A stretch of DNA of 64,000 bases from Onishia taeanensis (GTDB lineage Bacteria > Pseudomonadota > Gammaproteobacteria > Pseudomonadales > Halomonadaceae). Made by a program: the position numbers and the translations under genes. This document shows positions 25,399 through 34,703 of the stretch, in pieces (within the stretch, counting starts at the first letter, position 1; each line of letters begins with the position of its first letter). The notes under the pieces are model-generated. The model had not been told where the DNA came from and did not search any database. It saw nothing but the letters and a program-made list of their open reading frames with translations. The DNA is taken from the NCBI RefSeq assembly GCF_900100755.1, contig NZ_FNCI01000001.1, forward strand, positions 1 through 64,000. The letters are read 5' to 3'.

Positions 25399-27150
25399 TC
25401 AGCGTTGCCGGCGCTCTATCAGCAGGTTATTGCCCGGGGTGCGCTTGGCATGGCTCTTGAGCTCGGAGAGGCGGTCGGCGATGGCCGAAGCGCTGCTGAA
25501 CTGACCGAACTTCACTGGTAGCGCGGCCAGCGTCAGGCTGATAAAGCGAAAAAACTGAGGGTTGCCCTGGCGGTCTTCGCTGCAGATACCGCCTGCCGCT
25601 TGGTCGTCGGGCCGGTAAAAACTGGGCGCCATGGTCTCAAAGCGGTCTAGTATCTGCTGGCAGTGGGCCTGCCAGTCATCGCCGCTTAACAGCAGCATGA
25701 AATCGTCGCCGCCGATGTGGCCGACGAAATGCCCATGCTCCAGCAGCGTGCTTTGCAGCAAGTTCGCCACGGCGATGATGACCTCGTCGCCATGCGCATA
25801 GCCGTAGGTGTCGTTGTAGGCCTTGAACTGGTCCAGGTCGCAGTAGGCGGCGACGAAGTCGCGCCCCTCGGCAAGCTGAGAGGCCAGGGCATCGTTGATC
25901 AGGGCATTGCCCGGCAGGCCGGTCAGGGGGTTGGCATGGCGGGCCTGACGGACGCGCTGCGAGGTGATCTCGCGGAGCAGGTCGATGATATTGCCCATGC
26001 CCTGGTAAAGCCCATCCTCATCCACGATCACGAAGTCTTCGTGGCGGCCGTCATCAGTTTCCGTGACCCACTGACTCAACTGCTCGAGGGAGGTGTCACT
26101 GCGTGCCACGATCATTTTCTTGTCGGCGAGCGCGTCGAGGCTGCTCTTGGCGTAAAGAGAGTGGGCGAAGGGGTTGGCAAACAGCGTCAGGAAGTCGTTG
26201 CGGCGAATGACGCCGACCGGGCGCCCCTCGCTGATCAGGGCGACGCACCGCAGTCCAAGATCATGCTTGAACCGGTCGAGTAGCGTGGGCAGCTTGCATT
26301 TGGTATCGATAGCGGCGATGGGATGGCTGATCGAGGCGGCGCTGTGGCTAGTGACGGGCTGGCGCTGCGGGGTATACCTGAGATTGTCGATCTTGTGCGG
26401 AGGCGCTTCGCTGGGGCGGGCGAAATGGTAGCCCTGCAGGTAGGTCAGCTGCATTTCCCAGAGGGCGTGATATTCCTCTTGGGTCTCGATACCCTCGGCG
26501 ATCAGTTGGCAGCCCAGATTGCGTGAGACGTCGATGATCGAGCGCAGGAACTGCTGTTTTAGGCTGTCCTTGTCGATGCTTTCGATGAAGTGGCGGTCGA
26601 TCTTGACGAAGTCGGGACGCAGCTCGGCCCAGTGGCGTAGCCCGGAATAGCCCGCGCCAAGATCGTCCAGCGCGACCTTGAAGCCCATATCGCGATAGTG
26701 GGTCACCGCGTTACGCATCAGGTCGTAATCATGGATCGGCGCGTGCTCGGTCAGCTCGATCACCACCCGGTCTGGCGAGAGGCCTGCGTCTTGCAGGTAC
26801 TCGATGGTGGCGCCTTGGCGGAAATCCCATTCGAGGATGGTAGCCGGCATTACGTTGAGAAAGAGATGCGCCGGTAGCCCCAGTTCAGCGAAGCGCTGGA
26901 TCGCCAGCCGGCGGCACAGTAGATCGAGTTCGACCAGTCGGCCTGCGTGCTGGGCACAGCCAAACAGCTTCAGGGGCGATTGTAGCGGCGAGTCCGAAGG
27001 GCCTCGGACCAACGCCTCATAGCCAAAGATCAGCTGACTTTCGCCATCGACAATGGGCTGAAACAGCACCGTCAGGGCCTTGGCCTCGATGATGTGATCC
27101 AACCACTGGGTATCGCTTTGCTGCATCAGCGTCTGCGCAGGGAATGCCAT
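25399..27150 (-). CDS. EAL-CBS-GGDEF cyclic-di-GMP protein
   Basis: About 583 residues. The N-terminal EAL phosphodiesterase domain (roughly residues 15-260) keeps its metal and catalytic residues: YEALVRG, NVMPATILEW, ELTEHAP, ALDDLGAGYSGLRHW, FVKIDRHFI, AEGIETQEE and LQGYHF. A CBS-pair-like region follows (about 290-415, GVIRRNDFLTLF and FVIVDEDGLYQGMG), then a GGDEF domain (about 420-583) with the active-site variant GGDDF. It probably degrades c-di-GMP, and synthesis is possible. The start is uncertain: GTG 27189, ATG 27150 and ATG 27126 are all in frame without a clear ribosome site. Confidence 0.87.
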   Translation of the reverse strand: MAFPAQTLMQQSDTQWLDHIIEAKALTVLFQPIVDGESQLIFGYEALVRGPSDSPLQSPLKLFGCAQHAGRLVELDLLCRRLAIQRFAELGLPAHLFLNVMPATILEWDFRQGATIEYLQDAGLSPDRVVIELTEHAPIHDYDLMRNAVTHYRDMGFKVALDDLGAGYSGLRHWAELRPDFVKIDRHFIESIDKDSLKQQFLRSIIDVSRNLGCQLIAEGIETQEEYHALWEMQLTYLQGYHFARPSEAPPHKIDNLRYTPQRQPVTSHSAASISHPIAAIDTKCKLPTLLDRFKHDLGLRCVALISEGRPVGVIRRNDFLTLFANPFAHSLYAKSSLDALADKKMIVARSDTSLEQLSQWVTETDDGRHEDFVIVDEDGLYQGMGNIIDLLREITSQRVRQARHANPLTGLPGNALINDALASQLAEGRDFVAAYCDLDQFKAYNDTYGYAHGDEVIIAVANLLQSTLLEHGHFVGHIGGDDFMLLLSGDDWQAHCQQILDRFETMAPSFYRPDDQAAGGICSEDRQGNPQFFRFISLTLAALPVKFGQFSSASAIADRLSELKSHAKRTPGNNLLIERRQR

Positions 27151-27346
27151 CGTGTGAAAATGAGCCTCGTCGGGGTAGCGCCATACCACTCAGATTGAAT
27201 CAGCATCATTGCAAGGATGTGACATCCTGGCATGTCGCCCGAGACAGCAGGCCGCCCGCTGCGTTGCCGGCCCAGGCAGGCTGTGATGATATGTGGCCCC
27301 TGCACCTTCGATCTTTTGACCGTCATTTTCAGACAAGGATTTCGCC

Positions 27347-28171
27347 ATGCGAGTGTTGTCGCGCCAGCTTGCCCGGTGGCTGCTGGTACTAGGGCTGGCT
27401 GTCGCGCCAGCCATCATGGCCAATGACGTGCCCCGCATTGCCGTGGCCTCGAGCCTGCAGTTCGCCTTGACCGAGATCGCCGACGATTTTTACAACGCCA
27501 CCGGCCGCCGGGTCGTCCTCAACATGGGCTCGTCCGGCAACTTCCGTCGCCAAATCGCCCAGGGTGCGCCCTTCGAGCTGTTCCTCTCGGCCAATGAAGG
27601 CTATGTGCAGGCGCTACATGAGGCCGGCAAGACCCGTGATGCAGGGGTCCGCTACGCCCGAGGGCGGCTGGTCTGGCTAGAGCGCAAAGACCTAAAAGGT
27701 GGAGACGCCAATGCCCCGCTTTCTGCTGATGCGCCGCTGGCCGCCGTGAAAGCCGCGGTGCGGGCCTGGCAGGCCGACGGCAGCCGGTCTCGCGTTGCTC
27801 TGGCGAACCCCGAGCATGCGCCCTATGGCGTGGCGGCGCGTCAGGCACTGGCGCATGAAGGTCTATGGGAAGTAAGCCAGTCCCTACTGGTTCAGGGCGA
27901 GAACGTCGCCCAGGCGGCGCGTTTCGCGCTGTCTGCCGATACCCGCGGCGGCCTAGTTGCCTATTCGTTGGCATGCTCACCGTCGCTTGCAGACCAAAGC
28001 CGCTATGTGCTGATTCCCGAGGCCTGGCACGCGCCGCTCCATCAACGCATGGCGCTGCTGCCGGGCGCGGGGGCAACGGCTGAGGCCTTCTTTGCCTACC
28101 TGCAGAGCCCGCCTGCGCGGCAGGTCTTCCGCGACTATGGTTTTGCCGTGCCGGCTTTGGACGCGCCCTGA
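27347..28171 (+). CDS. modA: Molybdate ABC transporter substrate-binding protein ModA
   Basis: A 274-residue periplasmic protein. The signal peptide covers about residues 1-26 (LLVLGLAVAPAIMA). The mature protein has IAVASSLQFALTEIADDFY, MGSSGNFRRQIAQGAPFELFLSA (in part) and the ANPEHAPYGVAARQAL segment that binds the oxyanion, all typical of ModA. Its stop overlaps the modB start by one base. modABC supplies molybdate, consistent with a molybdoenzyme gene in this window at 10282. No ModE-type palindrome was seen upstream. Confidence 0.92.
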   Translation: MRVLSRQLARWLLVLGLAVAPAIMANDVPRIAVASSLQFALTEIADDFYNATGRRVVLNMGSSGNFRRQIAQGAPFELFLSANEGYVQALHEAGKTRDAGVRYARGRLVWLERKDLKGGDANAPLSADAPLAAVKAAVRAWQADGSRSRVALANPEHAPYGVAARQALAHEGLWEVSQSLLVQGENVAQAARFALSADTRGGLVAYSLACSPSLADQSRYVLIPEAWHAPLHQRMALLPGAGATAEAFFAYLQSPPARQVFRDYGFAVPALDAP

Positions 28172-28836
28172 TGGACTGGAGCGCCCTGTTCGTTTCGCTG
28201 CGACTGGCGGTCGGCACCTGTCTGATTCTGCTGCCGGTGGGACTTTGGCTTGGGCGGCGCCTGGCACGGATGCGGCGGCGCCGGGCGCTGCTCGAAGCGC
28301 TGGTGGCGCTACCACTGGTGATGCCGCCCACGGTGCTGGGCTTCTATCTGATGCTGGCCTTTGCCGGAGACGGTCCTGTGGGGGGCTTCTGGGCGTCGTT
28401 GACCGGCACCAGCCTGAACTTTTCCTTCACCGGCATTTTGCTCGCCTCGCTGGTGGTCAATCTGCCGTTCGCCGTCCAGCCGATTCAGCGCGCCTTCGAG
28501 GCGGTGCCGGAAACCCTGCGCGAGGCGGCCTGGTGTAGTGGCCTTTCACCGCGCCAGACCTTCTGGCGTATCGAGCTGCCGCTGGTGCGCTCGGGGGTGG
28601 TGTCGGCATTGGCGCTGACGTTCGCTCATACCCTTGGCGAGTTCGGAGTCATTCTGATGGTGGGCGGCGCTATCGACGGCGAGACTCGCACCCTGGCGAT
28701 TGCGATCTACGACCGGGTGCAGTCGTTCGACGAAGCCGGCGCCGGCCGCATGTCGGCGCTGCTGCTGGGCATCTCGTTTCTGACCATTGGTGTGGTCTAT
28801 GGCCTCTCCCGACGAGGAGGGCGCCGCCATGTTTGA
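28171..28836 (+). CDS. modB: Molybdate ABC permease ModB
   Basis: A 221-residue inner-membrane permease with five hydrophobic segments. LPLVMPPTVLGFYLMLAF, VVNLPFAVQPIQRAFEAVP and the EAA loop ETLREAAWCSGLSPRQTFWRIELP (in part TLREAAWCSGLSPRQTF), then FAHTLGEFGVILMVGG, are typical ModB. It overlaps modA by one base and modC by eight. Confidence 0.93.
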   Translation: MDWSALFVSLRLAVGTCLILLPVGLWLGRRLARMRRRRALLEALVALPLVMPPTVLGFYLMLAFAGDGPVGGFWASLTGTSLNFSFTGILLASLVVNLPFAVQPIQRAFEAVPETLREAAWCSGLSPRQTFWRIELPLVRSGVVSALALTFAHTLGEFGVILMVGGAIDGETRTLAIAIYDRVQSFDEAGAGRMSALLLGISFLTIGVVYGLSRRGGRRHV

Positions 28837-29983
28837 GTCTGGGCACGCCGATTCCCCCGGCCAAGCGCTAGACGAGCAGGCGCGTCATGGCGAAGGGCTG
28901 AGCGTCTCGCTGCATCAGGCCGGGCCGATTCCGCTGGCGGCCGACTTTGCCTGTGGGCCCGGTGAGCTTCTGGGCCTGGTCGGCCCCTCCGGCAGCGGCA
29001 AGACCACGCTGCTCCGGGCGATTGCTGGCCTGACCGAGGTAGCCAGCGGCTATATCCGCTGTGGCGGGCAGAGCTGGTTCGATGCCGCGCGCGGGCACTC
29101 GCTTAGCGTCCAGGCTAGGCGCATCGGCTTCGTCTTTCAGGACTATGCCCTGTTTCCTCACCTCAGCGCTCGGGATAACGTCCTGCTGGCGGTGGAAGGG
29201 GATGACGTCGCGACGCGGCGCACCATGGCGGAGGCCTGGCTGTCGCGGGTGCGTCTCGAAGGCCTCGAGGACCGTTTGCCGGATCAGCTCTCGGGCGGCC
29301 AGCGTCAGCGGGTGGCGGTGGCCCGTGCGCTGGCGCGCAAGCCCCAGGTGTTGCTGCTCGACGAGCCCTTCTCGGCGGTGGATCAGGTCACCCGTCGGCG
29401 CCTGCAGCGTGAACTGGCGCTATTGCGCGAAACGCTGACCATTCCCATGCTGCTGGTCACTCACGATCTGGAAGAGGCCAGTGCCCTGGCCGACCGGCTG
29501 TGCGTGCTGCATGGCGGCAAGACCTTGCAGAGCGGCACGCCGGAGACCCTGTTTCGCACCCCCGATACGCCACAGATTGCCCGGCTGCTGGATCGCCATA
29601 ATGTCTTCAGCGGTGAGGTGGTCGAAGCGCATGGCGAACGGCGGCTGGCCTGGGGCCCCTATCGGCTGGAAGTCGCTCAAGGGCTTGCGGCATTCGCACC
29701 CGGTCAGTCGCTGCACTGGTATCTGCCGCCCTCCGATGTGGTGCTGCACCGGCGTGGCAGGCCGTCGAATGGCGAGCGCGAAAACCCGGTCGAAGGCCGG
29801 ATTCAGGAAATGGTGGTACTGGGCGGGGTGGCCCAGATCACGCTGGCCTTCGATCATGGTGCACAGACGCTGCGCTTCGAGATCACCACACATGCCGCCC
29901 GTCGCAATGCGCTGGCGCGAGGGGAGGTCGTGCAGGTGTCACTGCTGGCCGCCGCCATTCATCTAATGCCAGACAAGGGCTAA
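28829..29983 (+). CDS. modC: Molybdate ABC ATPase ModC
   Basis: A 384-residue ATPase with Walker A GPSGSGKTTLLRAIAG, signature LSGGQRQRVAVARAL, Walker B VLLLDEPFSAVD and switch VTHDLEEASAL. A C-terminal region (about residues 250-384) fits the TOBE/molybdate-binding domain. The start at 28829 has GAGGAGG eight bases upstream; an earlier in-frame Met would read through the modB region. It is the last gene of modABC, and a DUF192 gene follows after 19 bases. Confidence 0.92.
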   Translation: MFESGHADSPGQALDEQARHGEGLSVSLHQAGPIPLAADFACGPGELLGLVGPSGSGKTTLLRAIAGLTEVASGYIRCGGQSWFDAARGHSLSVQARRIGFVFQDYALFPHLSARDNVLLAVEGDDVATRRTMAEAWLSRVRLEGLEDRLPDQLSGGQRQRVAVARALARKPQVLLLDEPFSAVDQVTRRRLQRELALLRETLTIPMLLVTHDLEEASALADRLCVLHGGKTLQSGTPETLFRTPDTPQIARLLDRHNVFSGEVVEAHGERRLAWGPYRLEVAQGLAAFAPGQSLHWYLPPSDVVLHRRGRPSNGERENPVEGRIQEMVVLGGVAQITLAFDHGAQTLRFEITTHAARRNALARGEVVQVSLLAAAIHLMPDKG

Positions 29984-30002
29984 TCACCCGAGAGGTTCAT
30001 CC

Positions 30003-30560
30003 ATGAAGATTCCCCCAAGCCTGACCCGCCGCCGTTTTCTCTCCGGCCTGGCCGCCATCGGCGGTGCGGCAGGCGCCATCGCCTGGCTTCCCCTGGCCGG
30101 TTGGCCGTCAAGCACTGCCCGTGCGGCGGAGCTTCACCTGGCGTCAACGACCCTGGCCATTCATGGCGATCAGGGGCCATCGCGTCTGGAGGTGGAGCTG
30201 GCCGAGAGTCCGCAGCAGCGGGCGAATGGGTTGATGGGGCGCGAACAACTGGGAGAGGACGCCGGGATGCTGTTCGTGTATCAGCGGCCTCAGTCGCCGG
30301 ACAGCGGCTTCTGGATGTATCGCACCCTGATCCCGCTGGATATCGCCTTTATCGATCGCAACGGGCGCATTGCTGCCATCCACCAGATGACGCCCTGCGG
30401 CTCTTCTGTATCAGCGGACTGTCGCGCTTATCGCGCCGGTGTCGCCTATATCGCGGCACTGGAGGTCAATGCCGGATATTTCGCCAAGCGCGGCATTGAT
30501 GTGGGTGACTGCGTGAGCCTGCCTGGTTCTCTAGCTCGGCAGGGGCAGTGCGAGCCCTAG
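30003..30560 (+). CDS. DUF192 family protein with a Tat signal
   Basis: A 185-residue protein. A twin-arginine motif (TRRRFLSGLAAIGG) and a hydrophobic stretch make up residues 8-45, so it is likely exported folded. The DUF192 domain (about 55-170) has EVELAESPQQRANGLMGREQL, DAGMLFVYQ, FWMYRTLIPLDIAFID and YIAALEVNAGYFAKRGIDVGD (quoted in pieces). It contains four Cys in the C-terminal third, of which CGSSVSADC may be a disulfide or metal pair. DUF192 is of unknown function. It lies 19 bases after modC and is probably co-transcribed; a link to molybdate uptake or metalloenzyme handling is inference only. Confidence 0.82.
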   Translation: MKIPPSLTRRRFLSGLAAIGGAAGAIAWLPLAGWPSSTARAAELHLASTTLAIHGDQGPSRLEVELAESPQQRANGLMGREQLGEDAGMLFVYQRPQSPDSGFWMYRTLIPLDIAFIDRNGRIAAIHQMTPCGSSVSADCRAYRAGVAYIAALEVNAGYFAKRGIDVGDCVSLPGSLARQGQCEP

Positions 30561-30568
30561 GCTAAGCT

Positions 30569-31429
30569 TCAGGTGGTGGCCCGCTGTCGAGCCGGCTGCA
30601 GGATGATCAGCGCCAGCCCGGCCAGTACCAGCCCGCCGCCGGCCAGCTTGTAAATGTTCAGGCTATCGCCGAGCAGCCAGGCGCCAAGCAGCACCGCGCC
30701 CACCGGCATCAACAGCGTCAGCGGGGTGACGCGGCTCACCGGATGGCGGCGCAGCAGGCCGTACCAGATGCCGTAGGCGACGATCGATGACATCACCGCG
30801 GTGTAAACCACGGCGCCCCATCCTGCCCAACCGGCATTCTGGAGCGCCGCGAGATGATCCGTCTCGAACCACCACGAGCCCAGCGCCACCTGGGGCACCG
30901 AAAACAGCGCGACCCAGCCGGCCAGCGCCAGCGGGGGAATCTTGGGGCCGCGCTTGATCAAGAGCTGCGATATCGCCCAGCCCAGCGCACTGAGCAGCAG
31001 TAGCGCCAGAGGCAGTGGCGCGGGCAGAGTAGGACCGCCGGCCAGAACGACCACGCCGCCGAAGGACAGCAGCAGGCCGGTCAGGCGCCTGGCGTCCAGA
31101 TGTTCGCGTAGGAAGATGACCGCCAACACCGTCGCGAAGGGGGTGCCCATCTGCACTATCAGAGCACCGGTGCCGGCCTCGGCCTGACCGAGGCCGATGA
31201 ACAGCAGGGCAAAGTGCAGGCTGCCAAAGGTCAGCGACAGCAGCAGCAGGAAGGGTAGCTGGTGGCGAGGAACCGGATGAAAGGGCACCAGCAGTAGGGC
31301 CACCAGTGAAAAGCGCAGGGTCGTCAGCAGCAGCGGAGGCAGGTCGGCTACCCCGATCTTGATGACGATGATGTTCAGCGCCCAGATGGCGATGACGAAG
31401 AGGCCCAGTAGCAGGTCGCGAAGTGGCAC
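30569..31429 (-). CDS. EamA/DMT-superfamily transporter
   Basis: A 286-residue protein with about ten hydrophobic helices and two EamA repeats (WALNIIVIKIGVADLPP near the start, LGWAISQLLIKRG at the second). The start is a GTG at 31429 with AAGGA seven bases upstream; earlier in-frame Mets at 31474 and 31567 lack sites and would add a non-hydrophobic leader. It is probably an exporter of amino acids or metabolites (YdcZ/EamA type), but the substrate is unknown. It is convergent with the mod operon. Confidence 0.85.
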   Translation of the reverse strand: MPLRDLLLGLFVIAIWALNIIVIKIGVADLPPLLLTTLRFSLVALLLVPFHPVPRHQLPFLLLLSLTFGSLHFALLFIGLGQAEAGTGALIVQMGTPFATVLAVIFLREHLDARRLTGLLLSFGGVVVLAGGPTLPAPLPLALLLLSALGWAISQLLIKRGPKIPPLALAGWVALFSVPQVALGSWWFETDHLAALQNAGWAGWGAVVYTAVMSSIVAYGIWYGLLRRHPVSRVTPLTLLMPVGAVLLGAWLLGDSLNIYKLAGGGLVLAGLALIILQPARQRATT

Positions 31430-31705
31430 GGCTCGTCCTTCAGGTTGTTCGATGGGCGAAAAAGTTAGCAGCATAGCAGTTTGTCGGTGCGATGATCCCG
31501 CCGATGCGCTGGCGCAAGCAGATGGGGATATCGCCATCGCTCCACTCATACCTTGGTTTGGCATCATTTAGGTTGTGTTCTCATTACACTGCTACAGGAT
31601 CTACTGATTGATCGATTGCCATACCCATGGCCATACCAATAACGAAGGCCTAGCCCCTTGGATTGACCATCGGGTGATATAGCGCCTCAACAAGGACACG
31701 CAAAG

Positions 31706-32710
31706 ATGACGTTACGTTTTTCCCGTTTGACGATGCTGCTGGCCGGCAGCGCCCTGCTGTGCACCACGCTGTCTGCCCAGGCTCGCGAACTCTCGGTCTC
31801 CACCGTGCTGTCGGATGCCTTCCCCTGGGGGCAGGCGGCGGAGAAGTGGGCTGAGCTTGTCGAGGAGCGCTCTGGCGGTGAGCTGACCCTACGGGTCTAT
31901 CCCAACGCTCAGCTGGTATCCGGCGATCAGACGCGCGAGTTTTCGGCCATGCGCTCGGGGCTGATCGACCTGGCGGTGGGCTCGACCATCAACTGGTCGC
32001 CACAGGTGCCGGAGCTCAATCTCTTCTCGCTGCCGTTCTTCATGCGCGATTATGCCGCCGTCGATTCGGTGACCGGCGGCGAAGCCGGCAAGCAGGTCTT
32101 CGCGGCCATTGAGGAAGGTGGCGTGGTGCCGCTCGCCTGGGGCGAAAATGGCTTTCGCCAACTGTCCAACTCCAAGGGCCCCATCGATGAACCGAGCGAC
32201 CTGGAAGGTTTGAAAATCCGTGTGGTGGGGTCGCCGTTGTTCCAGGATACCTTCGAGGCCCTGGGCGCCAATCCGACCCAGATGAGCTGGGCGGATGCCA
32301 AGCCGGCGCTGACCACCGGTGCCGTCGACGGCCAGGAGAATCCCCTGTCGGTTTTCGATGTGGCGCGCATCGACCAGGTTGGCCAGACGAACCTGACGTT
32401 GTGGAACTACATGAACGACCCCCTGGTGTTCGCGGCCAACCAGCGTGTCTGGGGCTCGCTGTCGGCCGAGGATCAAGACCTGCTGCGTCAGGCCGCCGTC
32501 GACGCTGGCGAGTGGGAGATCGCCATGACCCGCGAAGAAGAAGGCGAGCGTCGTGCCGCCATCACGGAACGCGGTGTCGATATCGTGGAGTTGACCGAAG
32601 CGCAGCACATGGCTTTCGTGCAAGCCACCCAGAGCGTTTACGACACCTGGATCGACAAGATCGGCGAGTCCCTGGTGAAGACCGCTCGCAGTGATATGGC
32701 GGCTAACTGA
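31706..32710 (+). CDS. dctP: TRAP transporter substrate-binding protein (DctP family)
   Basis: A 334-residue periplasmic protein. The signal peptide is residues 1-26 (SALLCTTLSAQA). The mature part has LRVYPNAQLVSGDQTRE, the carboxylate-binding Arg in LEGLKIRVVGSPLF, and GAVDGQENPLSVF, all typical of DctP. The ligand is likely a C4- or other organic acid. AAGGA lies 11 bases before the ATG. The two membrane subunits follow after a hairpin terminator, the usual way the binding protein is made in excess. Confidence 0.93.
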   Translation: MTLRFSRLTMLLAGSALLCTTLSAQARELSVSTVLSDAFPWGQAAEKWAELVEERSGGELTLRVYPNAQLVSGDQTREFSAMRSGLIDLAVGSTINWSPQVPELNLFSLPFFMRDYAAVDSVTGGEAGKQVFAAIEEGGVVPLAWGENGFRQLSNSKGPIDEPSDLEGLKIRVVGSPLFQDTFEALGANPTQMSWADAKPALTTGAVDGQENPLSVFDVARIDQVGQTNLTLWNYMNDPLVFAANQRVWGSLSAEDQDLLRQAAVDAGEWEIAMTREEEGERRAAITERGVDIVELTEAQHMAFVQATQSVYDTWIDKIGESLVKTARSDMAAN

Positions 32711-32783
32711 GCCCAAGCCCTATCGAGTACGCGGTGATAGCTGTGTGACGACAGCTTGTTTGAAGACGTTCATTGCTGATTGA

Positions 32784-32806
32784 CCGGCCCCAAGGGGCCG
32801 GCTTTT
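32784..32806 (+). terminator. Attenuating terminator between dctP and dctQ
   Basis: CCGGCCCC and GGGGCCGG form a perfect eight-base stem with a two-base loop (opened in practice), followed by CTTTT, about 75 bases after the dctP stop and 17 bases before the dctQ start. It likely reduces read-through into the membrane genes. Confidence 0.75.
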
Positions 32807-32822
32807 GATGTTTGAGGACTCC

Positions 32823-33302
32823 ATGAAGAGCCAACCCGATGCCAGGCCCGAACGGGTGCTGGCGACCCTTTCCCTGTTGATCATCGCGCTGATCAGCCTG
32901 GCGAATGTCGTTGTTCGCTATATCACCGATGCTTCCTTCGCCTTTACCGAAGAATTTTCGGTCTTCCTGCTGGTGGTACTGACCTTCGCCGGCGCCTCGG
33001 TGGCGCTGCGTCGCAATGGGCATATCCGTATCAGCCTGCTGGAGCGTGCCTTGCCGCCAGCGTTGCGGCGCGTGTTGATCGTTTTTCAATGGCTATGCGG
33101 TGCCACGGTGCTGAGCCTGATCGTATGGTTTGGCGGCAAGCTGGCCTGGGAGGAACACCAATGGCAGTCGCTGTCGCCGGGGCTTGGCCTGCCCCAGTGG
33201 TGGTACATCGCTTGGCTGCCAGTGCTCGCGGCCTTGATGCTGCTGCGCCTGAGCCAGCAGTGCCTGGATCGGCTGCGCGGAGGCCTTTCAGATGAGCCCT
33301 GA
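32823..33302 (+). CDS. dctQ: TRAP transporter small membrane subunit (DctQ)
   Basis: A 159-residue protein with four hydrophobic helices, including FTEEFSVFLLVVLTFAGASVALRRNGHIRI (in part TEEFSVFLLVVLTFAGA), the DctQ signature. The start at 32823 (MKSQPDARPE) has GAGGA six bases upstream; an ATG five codons earlier is also in frame. It overlaps the DctM gene by 11 bases. Confidence 0.9.
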   Translation: MKSQPDARPERVLATLSLLIIALISLANVVVRYITDASFAFTEEFSVFLLVVLTFAGASVALRRNGHIRISLLERALPPALRRVLIVFQWLCGATVLSLIVWFGGKLAWEEHQWQSLSPGLGLPQWWYIAWLPVLAALMLLRLSQQCLDRLRGGLSDEP

Positions 33303-34587
33303 TGTTTGGATGATTCTGGCCTTTGCGGGTCTGTTGATTGCCGGTGTGCCGGTGGCGTTTTCGCTGGGGCTTTCCGGGGCGGTGGGGATCGTGATGGGCC
33401 TGCCGACGACCATGCTGGCGACCCTGGGCACCAACACTTATAACAGCGTCGCCAAGTATCCGCTGATTGCCATTCCGCTCTTCATCCTTACCGGGCTGAT
33501 CTTCGAGCGGGCGGGGGTGGCGGCTAGACTGGTGCGCTTTGCCCAGGCGCTGATCGGGCCTCGCCATGGCGGGCTTGCGCTGGTTGCGGTGCTGGTCTGC
33601 ATGATCATGGGCGGAATGAGCGGCTCCGGGCCCGCAGATGCCGCGGCCGTGGCCATGGTGATGCTGCCCAGCATGACCCGAGCCGGCTATCCAAAGCCCT
33701 TCTCGGCCACCTTGATCGCGGCGTCCGCCTCCACGGCGATTCTGATCCCGCCGTCGGTGGCGCTGATTCTTTACTCGATCGTGGTGCCCGGGGTCGACCT
33801 GCGCGCGCTCTTTGCCGCCGGCCTTTTCCCGGGCATGCTGGCGGGTGTGGCCCTGCTGGTGCCCGCCTGGTGGCTGTCTCGGCGCTTTGGCTGGGAGTCG
33901 CCGGAGAGCGTCTCGCGCCCGGCGCTGGGCGAGAGCTTTCGTCAGGCGCTGCCCGCTCTCTTCGCCCCGGTATTGATTCTCGGCGGGCTGCGCTCCGGGT
34001 TGTTCACGCCCACCGAAGCGGGCGTGGCCGCGGTGGCCTACGGGGTCATCGTGGGCATCTTCCTGACCCGTGAACTTAACTGGCGAGAGCTCTGGCGGCT
34101 GTTCGGCGAGGCGGCGGTGATCACTGGCGTGGTGATGCTGATCATTGCGCTTGCCGGGATCTTTGCCTGGGCCGGTACCATGCTGGGGACCTTCCGGCAT
34201 CTGGCCGAGTGGATCATCGGCCTGTCCGACAACGGCGCCTGGCTGCTGTTGCTGATCATGCTGGCGGTGCTGTTGGCGGGGATGGTGCTGGATGCAATCT
34301 CGATCTACCTGATCATGATGCCGATCCTGATCCCGGTGATGGAGCATTTTGGCTGGCACCCGGTGTGGTTTGGCATCCTGCTGGCCATGAATATCGCCAT
34401 CGGCCAATTTACCCCGCCGGTCGCGGTCAACCTGATGGTCACCACGGAAGTGGCGAAGATTCGTCTCGAGCAGACCGTGGGCTGGGCGCTGGTGTTCGTG
34501 GCGGCCATGGCAACGGCGCTTGCCCTGGTGGCGCTCTTTCCGTCGATTGCGCTATGGCTGCCTGGCGTTCTGGGCTATAACGTCTAG
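33292..34587 (+). CDS. dctM: TRAP transporter large permease (DctM)
   Basis: A 431-residue permease with about 12 hydrophobic segments: FSLGLSGAVGIVMGLPTTML, MGGMSGSGPADAAAVAMVMLP, TEAGVAAVAYGVIVGIFL and IAIGQFTPPVAVNLMVT, all DctM signatures. It carries Na+-coupled uptake with the DctP ligand. No terminator was seen immediately after it; the next gene begins 117 bases later. Confidence 0.93.
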   Translation: MSPDVWMILAFAGLLIAGVPVAFSLGLSGAVGIVMGLPTTMLATLGTNTYNSVAKYPLIAIPLFILTGLIFERAGVAARLVRFAQALIGPRHGGLALVAVLVCMIMGGMSGSGPADAAAVAMVMLPSMTRAGYPKPFSATLIAASASTAILIPPSVALILYSIVVPGVDLRALFAAGLFPGMLAGVALLVPAWWLSRRFGWESPESVSRPALGESFRQALPALFAPVLILGGLRSGLFTPTEAGVAAVAYGVIVGIFLTRELNWRELWRLFGEAAVITGVVMLIIALAGIFAWAGTMLGTFRHLAEWIIGLSDNGAWLLLLIMLAVLLAGMVLDAISIYLIMMPILIPVMEHFGWHPVWFGILLAMNIAIGQFTPPVAVNLMVTTEVAKIRLEQTVGWALVFVAAMATALALVALFPSIALWLPGVLGYNV

Positions 34588-34703
34588 CCAGATGAAAGTC
34601 AGAGACCTAGAGAAGGGCATATTCAGGGAATAAACGACGGAGTAGAGCAGGGCTTTCCAAGAGACAGCCGTTATCTATCAACAACCACAGGGAAGTGGCT
34701 TTG

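Noticed and set aside
33031-34407. A 458-codon open frame on minus across dctQ and dctM
   Set aside because: Long but antisense to convincing TRAP genes; its composition (His, Gln, Arg-rich) is typical of the complement of GC-rich membrane genes.
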